NCBI GenBank assembly: GCA_964601265.1
Contig: CAZRMT010000020.1
Location: forward strand, 1-21,916
DNA from: UBA4675 sp964601265
Lineage (GTDB): Bacteria; Bacillota; Clostridia; Christensenellales; Borkfalkiaceae
Length of the DNA stretch: 21,916 bases
Direction of reading: 5' to 3'
This document shows, piece by piece, positions 16,001-21,916 of the stretch. The position numbers and the translations under genes were made by a program. Each line of letters begins with the position of its first letter. The first letter of the stretch is position 1. Below the pieces are notes generated by a model that searched no databases, was not told where the DNA came from, and saw only the letters and a program-made list of their open reading frames with translations.

Positions 16001-19000
16001 GTAGATTGGAAAATAGAAGATTTTATAGACGAGGACTTTAATATAGGAGACTCTTCTTCGGATTGTCTTGATAAAATCTTTGAACACGGATTTAAATTAA
16101 AATACTTCTTCTCTAACGGCGATATAGAAGAATATGAAATAACTGCCGAAAACAAAAACGACGTGTTAATTTCCGGTTTCAGCACGTCGGAATCAGGGAA
16201 AAAGGAATTAGAAATAATTCATTACGAACAGCCTGCGGTGAGTAGTAGTATTTTAAAATTCAAAAAAAGTATTTTTATAAAATGTCCTCACACCGACAAT
16301 GATTTCATTCATATTTCTTTAGTCCCCGCCACGTGTAAGACTTTAGGGTATGAAATATGCAAATGTCAATTATGCGGAGAAACTATACATAGAAACTATA
16401 AAAAGGGATACCATAACTACGTCGTTAGCGACGGTGTAAAAGCAACTTGTCAAACCCCCGGTTACACTCAACAAGTTTATTGTTCCGTATGCGGTGATAT
16501 TTTTGAAGCAAGCGAATGGATTCAAGCTCTTCCTCATAGCTACGTTTCTTCCTTAGACAGCGGATACGAATCGAACGGCTTGTACCCCGCGGATGAGTAC
16601 CACTATTGTATTAACGGCAATCACTATGAAGCGCATCAATTTACCGTTAGTGAGTATATTGATGAAAACGGAACGTTAGTATATCTTCACTCTTGTTCCT
16701 GCGGATACGAAGAACACGTTCCCGATTATAACGTAATCACAAAAGAGCTAGAAAGCCGTCCCGTTGTTATGGTTACAAACGGATACGTATTAAACGTTGG
16801 TGACGAAGTCGTCGTATACGTTCAAATTATAAACAATCCCGGCTTTATGGGCGCAACCTTTGGCATTAGATACGACAGTGGTTTGAAACTTATTTCTGCC
16901 GACGAAAGCTCAATCGTCCCTCAACAATTACAAACACGTAACGAAGTGTATAACGGTTACAATTTCTTATGGGCTACAGGAGACGGTAAAAGCATAACCA
17001 CGGAAGACGGTTATCTAATAAAACTAACCTTTAAATATATCGATGAGGCTAAAGGCGACCAGCATATTTCAGTCGTATACGGAATGAGCAACGGTTCTGA
17101 GGGCGGATTCTGCACTTTAGATAAAAATTACCAAATGTTTATGACTCAAAGCGGTACTATTTCCGTTGTAGAGCATCTCCCCGGCGACGTAACTAACAAC
17201 GGCGTTGTAGACGTTATGGACGCAACTTATATCGCTTGGAGTATCGTGGGTAAGACGGATGAAAAGGGCGATAAAATTCAAGTAAACGCAAAATATGCCG
17301 ACGTTAACTTGGACGGCAAGGTGGACTTGCTTGACGTTCTCGCCATTCTTCAGTCTATTTCGGGCAGATACGGTACAAGTTTGTTAAGCTCTGATTATAA
17401 ACTTTTCTTTAACCTTAACGGCTTTACTTGTGACGATGCCGACGACTACGTAATAGTACAATTCTATGATGAAAACGGCAACCGCACAAAATGGAGCGAA
17501 AACGTTGATTTTGAAGAATACGAAGCCTTTATGAACCGACTCGGGTACTCGTTTGTAGGTTGGTATACAAGAATGGATTGCACCTGTGAAACAGACTGTA
17601 AACACCTTGTAAAGTCAGCCGATGTAAAGTCAACTGATTTTATTGCCTATGATAGGTATCAAAATAATCAAACGCTTTATGCTCGTTGGGAGAGAAATAA
17701 AATAGTCTTTGATATAAACGGTTGCGATTCAAAACCGATTGAAGATATTCTATATGGCTCCAACTATGAAAATAATTCTATAATTACCCTGCCTGAACTA
17801 ACTTGGTCTTATAATGTTGAATGCAGAGCAATAACTACTGACAATAAAATCTATAAATACTTCGGAAAACTATACAAAACTTTTCTCGGTTGGGAAGATG
17901 AAAACGGCAATATCATCAAGCAAATCGATATACTGCAACCCGAATTGGGCGTAGTCAAGCTTACCGCAAAATGGTCTGATCATATTTGGGAAGCCCCCGT
18001 TTTTGAAGAGAACGGATATGAAATTCTCAATTGGTATTTAGATAAAGAAGCTAAATGGAACCCCATTACAGATGCGTCTTGGGATGAAATTATAAAAGCA
18101 CTTAAAGAAAATAATTTTCAAGTATATAGCGAGAAGGAAGCGACAAACTACAACATAAGTTATGAAAACACTAAAGGCGCTATCAACACTAATGGAACAA
18201 CTTATACAATAGAATATTCAAACATTTATCTTTCAGATATTAGTGTAGACGGATATACGTTTGATGGTTGGTATAAAGGCGATGAAAAGATGGACGTAAT
18301 ACCCAATGGTAGCATTGGCGATATTGAATTAACGGCTAAATGGTCGATTATTACGTATACTATCACTTATGAGAACATTAAAAAAGACGCCATTAATCCT
18401 AATAAGAGCGAATATACTGTAGAGGATGAGGTTTCTTTAACTGATTTATCCGTTGACGGATACGTCTTTAACGGCTGGTATAAGGGAAACAATAAAGTAA
18501 CAGAAATCTCTAAAGGAAGCATTGGCAATATCGAATTAACTGCCAAATGGGAAACGATAGAATATACTATCACTTATAAAAATACTAAAGATGCTGTCAA
18601 TATTAATAAAACAACTTATACAATAGAAGATTCAGCTATTATTCTTTCAGATATTAGTGTAGACGGATATACGTTTGATGGTTGGTATAAAGGCGATGAA
18701 AAGATGGACGTAATACCCAATGGTAGCATTGGCGATATCGAATTAACCGCTAAATGGCAGGCGATAGAATATACTATCACTTATAAAAATACTAAAGGTG
18801 CTGTCAACACTAATGAAACAACTTATACAATAGAATATTCAAACATTACTCTTTCAAATATTAGTGTAGACGGATATACGTTTGATGGTTGGTATGAAGG
18901 CGATGAAAAGAAAGAAATAATACCCAATGGTAGCGTTGGAGATATTGAATTAACCGCTAAATGGGACACGATAGAATATACTATCACCTATAAAAATACT

Positions 19001-21508
19001 AAAGGCGCTACTATCTCTAAAGATAAATTAAGTTATACTGTTGAAGATCGTGGAGAAGCTTTACCACAATTATCTAGCGTTGAAGGATATGCTTTTAATG
19101 GTTGGTATACTGCCGAAAACGGCGGGACAAAAGTATCCTCGATTGAAAAAGATAGTATAGGAAACAAGATTTATTATGCTCAATGGACGGAAAATGCTTA
19201 TAGTATTATCTACCATAATGTCGTTATCGATGAGTCCTATCCTATCAACTATAATATTGAAACCGAAACCTTTACTATTCCGACGCCCCAAAAAGAAGGA
19301 TATATTTTTAAAGGTTGGTACAGTGATAGTAATCTGGTAACTCCTCTAAATACCACTATTACACAAGGAAGCGTTGGGAATATTAATTGTTACGCAAAAT
19401 GGGAGGCAATAGTATATACTATTTCATACAACTTGAACGGCGGAAATACGTCTACAAGTAATATTGAACGGTACACAATTGAAAGCGGAGCAATTAGTGT
19501 TAATAATCCAAGCAAAATAGGATACCGATTTGTCGGTTGGACAGGCACTGACTTAACCGCTCCTAACAAAAACCTTGTAATATATAATGGTAGTACGGGA
19601 AATAGAACCTACACGGCAAATTATGAAACGATTGTGTATAATATCATATATGAGTTAAACGGCGGAACAAACGCAGAAACGAACCCGTCAACTTACACTA
19701 TTGAAACAGATGCAATTCGCCTCGAAAATCCCACTAGAACAGGCTATAATTTTGTTTGTTGGAATGAAGGAAATATAATACCTAACGGCTCAACCGGACA
19801 TAAAACGTTTACTGCTAAATGGGAAACGATAGAATATACTATCTCTTATAAAAACGTCAAAGGCGACACTAATCCCAACAAGAACGCCTATACTGTAGAA
19901 GATGAGTTTTCCTTAACTGATTTATCCGTTGACGGATACGTCTTTAACGGTTGGTATAAAGGAAACAATAAAGAAACAAAAATCTCTAAAGGTAGCATTG
20001 GAAATATTGAGCTAACTGCAAAATGGTCGATTATTACGTATACTATCACTTATGAGTTAAACGGCGGAACAAACGCAGAAACGAACCCGTCAACTTACAC
20101 TATTGAAACAGATACAATTCGCCTCGAAAATCCCACTAGAACAGGCTATAGTTTTGTTTGTTGGAATGAAGGAAATATAATACCTAACGGCTCAACCGGA
20201 CACAAAACGTTTACTGCTAAATGGCAGGCGATTGAATATACTATTAGTTTCAATTTTGCTAATGGTGTCGGAACAGGAGAATACCCCACTTCGTACACCA
20301 TTGAATCTGATAATATTTATATTAACGATGCTCCTACCAGAAGCGGATATGAGTTTGTAGGTTGGTTAGGCTCAGGATTTAGCGAACCGAGAAAAACTAT
20401 AATAATCACTAAAGGCAGTATCGGCAACAAAACCTATTCTGCTCAGTGGAATCCTTTAAATTATTCGGTTACATACAAGTATAATTCGTCTAACGGCGTT
20501 TCTGTAACAGAAAACGGTAAAACGTTAAAAGGTGATTTCGCTACCGAAAACATTTTAACTAGCGTTACTTATCATACAAACAATTCGCTCGGAAAAGCAA
20601 AAGCGACCACGTATGAAGGTTACTATGAATTTTTAGGCTGGTATACCTCGGGCGGAACACAAGTTACCGACTCTAACGGATTCCCAAAAACCAACGTAAA
20701 CGGTTATACCGATAGTAACGGTAGTTGGTGTTTTACAAGCGCTATTACTCTTGTAGCTCGTTATAAACAAAAATCCGGCTTTGAAGATTATAATTATGTT
20801 GAAACAAGCTATGAATTAAAAAATTATGTAACCAACAATCCTAGTAGTAAACTATTATTACTCAAAGACATCGTTTCAAATGGAAATCTTTGGAATTTAG
20901 GAACGTTTAAAGGAATACTAGACGGTAATAACAAAAGAATAATAGGCGTATCCGCTTCGGGCGGATTAACGACAGCCGGTTACTATGGTATGTTTACGGC
21001 TCTTGATGGTGCGACCGTGCAAAACATTAATTTCACGGATGTAAATATCGACTGCACAAACGAATGTCCCGATATTTATATTGGAGCGTTAGCCGGCAAA
21101 GCAATTAGTTCTTTAATTGTTAACGTTTCTGTAGACGGAAAGGTGAGTTTAAAAGCTGGCTGGGGCGGAATGTCGTATTCGGGTGGTTTAGTAGGACATG
21201 CTGTGTCGTGTCAATTTACAGACTGCACTAATAACGCAACTGTTATTGCTGAAAAAGGTGCCGCTGTCGCCGGTGGAATTGTCGGTCTTTCAGAGGGTAC
21301 GGAATCTTCTAAGTGTCGTTATACTAGATGTAAAAACACGGGGTACATTGAAGCTCACTTGATGGTATTAGGTGGATATGCTCGAGCCGGAGGAATTGTC
21401 GGCTATGCTAAGGATGCCTATTCTCCTTTTCATGAATGTTCTAACACAGGTGAATTAAAAGCATGGGGAGATGCCGGTAAATGCTACACTGGTGATCTTT
21501 ACTCTTAA
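13010..21508 (+). CDS. Giant secreted multi-domain surface protein (GLUG, cohesin-like, dockerin, InlB-type repeats)
   Basis: A 2832-aa exported protein. Signal peptide 1-33 (cleavage after TSA). Residues ~60-430 are helical: a hydrophobic stretch (114-148, around DIIVGFAGIWGL), a coiled-coil-like segment (~155-208) and a Tyr-rich helical part. 512-803: GLUG-type beta-helix repeats. ~804-1090: unrecognised. 1092-1245: Cys/His repeats (ATCxTxGY...CxxCG). 1249-1388: cohesin-like beta domain. 1392-1455: dockerin with two calcium-loop repeats (GDVTNNGVVDVMDA, ADVNLDGKVDLLDV). ~1462-2589: about 14 InlB-type repeats. ~2590-2832: a second GLUG region ending at the stop. There is no LPXTG motif, membrane anchor or SLH domain, so it is secreted or held by partners such as the lipoprotein upstream. 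GGAGG ribosome site. An adhesin role is inference. Confidence 0.85.
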   Translation: MKKTTRRLTTVFLSLFLAFACLAAVYTTPVTSASSNNKFASVTNYTNTANLTYTATLNQTNILVLLNNEKDKKDSFKDKVLKNAKKQGNDWVKNVFSLAETIQKGNVDWEKFGVEIFKDIIVGFAGIWGLDGYADTILNGLETLLTSGKAPLSEVQVLSDNINQQFNKMSDKLYDIENELSALSDQVTSSVNDVLSGTQSQINNLEAKQILRSFMSSGEGNFSYLEYCNYLYGNNTPYVNSSEAYYNLLLESIVLGADDEQIEYYYNKLFDSLYSNLHAFNQYYYGGVGGLDKSMASYYYDYLFYNPNLVDSGTSAEYQALLFALDLYSTYLYSYEILETCFAYQVTDMYVNALLKGRDDISDTDLYEYADGKSINYSTIQNELTKMQTNLVLAEEQVVKDIAYILQMKDSYIAVDKNGDIHSIGNYGDSFGNVADGQTVYLNVIPDEICSLFDLDIDNFKYYVNDIKYKGSDKGIINCNSFGERFTASVKYGNAEIYSIEFTNIDKTSIKEFSGGSGTTEDPYLISNATQFNMVQEDLNASYQLIADITVTGTRSPIGTEKKPFNGTFDGNGYTISNLAVESVRYDPTNVTMNPTTGMFGTIGVNGVVKNLTLKAMTIDSDYKKDEVIPENDTSYYFIGGIAGINKGVISNCAITNNSGIYVNRMKNIKNSRNVELYVGGITGDNRGAIEYCSTDSLFIDATSYHYYEGEPDGNNKHGLYVAGITATTSNVIKNCRVSENTTLSAYAKSIADSSDRKRPYLTVFVGGIIADDSAVQCISNVYSACNINECKGEIYNKGTYWGSNRYSWDNVSLKEGLYYPTFIPLSSSETADGFEKIFFEREFKEEYYFIWMEYGDITDVFLKKLKTPLIEKKAKANSDALTALNGKIISDYSNSVFTPNDKSDIHVELTNNNCDINAKYLTEYFNKLIDEENKVKNVKFVDKDGKTVDASIVEYYGFNTYHNDKASQSITVKVFFYVNGTLMSDDVTIVVNANELVDWKIEDFIDEDFNIGDSSSDCLDKIFEHGFKLKYFFSNGDIEEYEITAENKNDVLISGFSTSESGKKELEIIHYEQPAVSSSILKFKKSIFIKCPHTDNDFIHISLVPATCKTLGYEICKCQLCGETIHRNYKKGYHNYVVSDGVKATCQTPGYTQQVYCSVCGDIFEASEWIQALPHSYVSSLDSGYESNGLYPADEYHYCINGNHYEAHQFTVSEYIDENGTLVYLHSCSCGYEEHVPDYNVITKELESRPVVMVTNGYVLNVGDEVVVYVQIINNPGFMGATFGIRYDSGLKLISADESSIVPQQLQTRNEVYNGYNFLWATGDGKSITTEDGYLIKLTFKYIDEAKGDQHISVVYGMSNGSEGGFCTLDKNYQMFMTQSGTISVVEHLPGDVTNNGVVDVMDATYIAWSIVGKTDEKGDKIQVNAKYADVNLDGKVDLLDVLAILQSISGRYGTSLLSSDYKLFFNLNGFTCDDADDYVIVQFYDENGNRTKWSENVDFEEYEAFMNRLGYSFVGWYTRMDCTCETDCKHLVKSADVKSTDFIAYDRYQNNQTLYARWERNKIVFDINGCDSKPIEDILYGSNYENNSIITLPELTWSYNVECRAITTDNKIYKYFGKLYKTFLGWEDENGNIIKQIDILQPELGVVKLTAKWSDHIWEAPVFEENGYEILNWYLDKEAKWNPITDASWDEIIKALKENNFQVYSEKEATNYNISYENTKGAINTNGTTYTIEYSNIYLSDISVDGYTFDGWYKGDEKMDVIPNGSIGDIELTAKWSIITYTITYENIKKDAINPNKSEYTVEDEVSLTDLSVDGYVFNGWYKGNNKVTEISKGSIGNIELTAKWETIEYTITYKNTKDAVNINKTTYTIEDSAIILSDISVDGYTFDGWYKGDEKMDVIPNGSIGDIELTAKWQAIEYTITYKNTKGAVNTNETTYTIEYSNITLSNISVDGYTFDGWYEGDEKKEIIPNGSVGDIELTAKWDTIEYTITYKNTKGATISKDKLSYTVEDRGEALPQLSSVEGYAFNGWYTAENGGTKVSSIEKDSIGNKIYYAQWTENAYSIIYHNVVIDESYPINYNIETETFTIPTPQKEGYIFKGWYSDSNLVTPLNTTITQGSVGNINCYAKWEAIVYTISYNLNGGNTSTSNIERYTIESGAISVNNPSKIGYRFVGWTGTDLTAPNKNLVIYNGSTGNRTYTANYETIVYNIIYELNGGTNAETNPSTYTIETDAIRLENPTRTGYNFVCWNEGNIIPNGSTGHKTFTAKWETIEYTISYKNVKGDTNPNKNAYTVEDEFSLTDLSVDGYVFNGWYKGNNKETKISKGSIGNIELTAKWSIITYTITYELNGGTNAETNPSTYTIETDTIRLENPTRTGYSFVCWNEGNIIPNGSTGHKTFTAKWQAIEYTISFNFANGVGTGEYPTSYTIESDNIYINDAPTRSGYEFVGWLGSGFSEPRKTIIITKGSIGNKTYSAQWNPLNYSVTYKYNSSNGVSVTENGKTLKGDFATENILTSVTYHTNNSLGKAKATTYEGYYEFLGWYTSGGTQVTDSNGFPKTNVNGYTDSNGSWCFTSAITLVARYKQKSGFEDYNYVETSYELKNYVTNNPSSKLLLLKDIVSNGNLWNLGTFKGILDGNNKRIIGVSASGGLTTAGYYGMFTALDGATVQNINFTDVNIDCTNECPDIYIGALAGKAISSLIVNVSVDGKVSLKAGWGGMSYSGGLVGHAVSCQFTDCTNNATVIAEKGAAVAGGIVGLSEGTESSKCRYTRCKNTGYIEAHLMVLGGYARAGGIVGYAKDAYSPFHECSNTGELKAWGDAGKCYTGDLYS
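18146..20455 (+). repeat. Tandem InlB-type repeats, 198-225 bp units
   Basis: Eleven consecutive in-frame units start at 18146, 18350, 18557, 18764, 18971, 19196, 19409, 19631, 19829, 20033 and 20231. Each encodes a Listeria-Bacteroides repeat: YTITY...YTIE...L.....V.GY.F.GWY.G......I..GS.G...LTAKW. Two or three more diverged units precede (about 17393-18000) and one follows (20456-20776). Several units are nearly identical in DNA: 19649-19822 and 20051-20224 differ at 3 of 174 positions, and 18230-18343 and 18644-18757 at 2 of 114. This points to recent duplication or gene conversion. Confidence 0.9.
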
Positions 21509-21543
21509 AATATATTGTTTTTATGCCTAGTTTAATAGCGAAA

Positions 21544-21576
21544 AAGCGAGTGTAAATTTTTACGCTCGCTTCTTTT
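21544..21576 (+). terminator. Intrinsic terminator after the giant gene
   Basis: AAGCGAGTGTAAA (21544-21556) pairs with TTTACGCTCGCTT (21559-21571) with one G-U, followed by CTTTT. It lies 36 bases after the stop codon and shows that the gene ends naturally here as a transcription unit. Confidence 0.8.
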
Positions 21577-21916
21577 CGTATAGTGAATTGCAAACTAAGT
21601 GCAACGTTTAGAAAGGGAAAAGGCAGATAAAAAGCAGTGGCAATGGACAGAAAAAGCCCCATGATAAAATGAGGCTACCAACTGCAACAAAAAATCATAG
21701 GAGATGTCCAAGATAGACGAAATAAGTTTAAACGTTATTTTTTATATTTGATTTGGTGTGACACTTAATAGTATAATTTCACTGTTTTGGTGGATGCCAA
21801 AATGTATAGAATTCTGTTAAAATTTGTCTAAAAAAATATAAAATTGTCTAATATGAATATCAACGAAATAAATATCGTTAATTTTTCGACATTATTTTCA
21901 AATATGTATTGAAATC
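21577..21916. other. AT-rich 3' flank without a gene
   Basis: Apart from the possible IS-like end, this stretch holds a small palindrome (TTTTGG 21785-21790 / CCAAAA 21797-21802) and two direct copies of a TTGTCTA-containing sequence 20 bp apart (21821-21830 and 21841-21850). No coding frame with a ribosome site and plausible length is seen. Confidence 0.6.
21581..21784. mobile_element. Possible IS30-like terminal sequence or short remnant
   Basis: The 25 bases at 21581-21605 (TAGTGAATTGCAAAC then TAAGTGCAAC) resemble the terminal repeat of IS30-family elements as I remember them. A looser inverted match (GTGACACTTAATAG...ATTTCACT) lies at about 21756-21783, so a non-coding remnant of about 200 bp is conceivable. 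No transposase fragment is readable. A 15-codon frame at about 21702, with a GGAG ribosome site, starts MSKIDEISLN. Confidence 0.25.

Noticed and set aside
18146..20455. Tandem repeats as a CRISPR array
   Set aside because: Units are about 200 bp, in frame and coding for InlB-type protein repeats. There are no short identical repeats with unique spacers.
21821..21850. Two TTGTCTA direct repeats 20 bp apart as an operator
   Set aside because: They are short, AT-rich and not next to any identifiable start codon within the window; noted only as a sequence oddity.

Overview
The window looks like the chromosome of a low-GC, Gram-positive-type anaerobe of the Clostridia. The reasons are the A+T-rich intergenic DNA, strong GGAGG ribosome sites, sigma-A type promoters, short stem/T-run terminators, a class I lysyl-tRNA synthetase, and secreted proteins with GLUG, dockerin and Listeria-Bacteroides (InlB-type) repeats typical of uncultured gut Clostridia. 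The species assignment is inference only.

Layout. 1-1900: a minus-strand YdeI/OmdA family gene with its terminator, about 640 bases without a clear gene (a possible 43-codon remnant, an orphan hairpin and a tmRNA-5'-end-like sequence), and a small unknown plus-strand gene. 1889-8206: a minus-strand run of cytidylate-kinase-like protein, class I LysRS, aconitase, NADP isocitrate dehydrogenase and PnuC. Spacing is very tight for the first four, and a hairpin sits before pnuC. Aconitase and IDH together convert citrate to 2-oxoglutarate; no citrate synthase gene is in the window. A face-to-face promoter region separates this run from a plus-strand biotin-protein ligase whose start codon lies at the predicted transcription start. 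9169-10622: a divergent HXXEE membrane protein / TetR-like regulator pair around a 31-bp palindrome that contains promoter elements on both strands.

10623-21508: the most unusual part. A strong promoter is followed by a sequence that folds into a multi-helix RNA closed by a 14-bp stem and ending in a UUCG-loop terminator. After that come a 621-aa lipoprotein and, 17 bases later, a 2832-aa secreted protein. The two proteins share His/Cys repeats and InlB-type repeats, and both carry a domain that looks cohesin-like. The giant also has a dockerin, two GLUG regions and an unusual helical, hydrophobic N-terminal region. I read this as an extracellular adhesion or surface-assembly module whose expression may be controlled by the RNA leader, or which lies next to a free-standing small RNA. 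The giant ends without a cell-wall anchor.

21509-21916: a terminator, then AT-rich DNA with no gene, including a sequence that may be the end of an IS30-like element.
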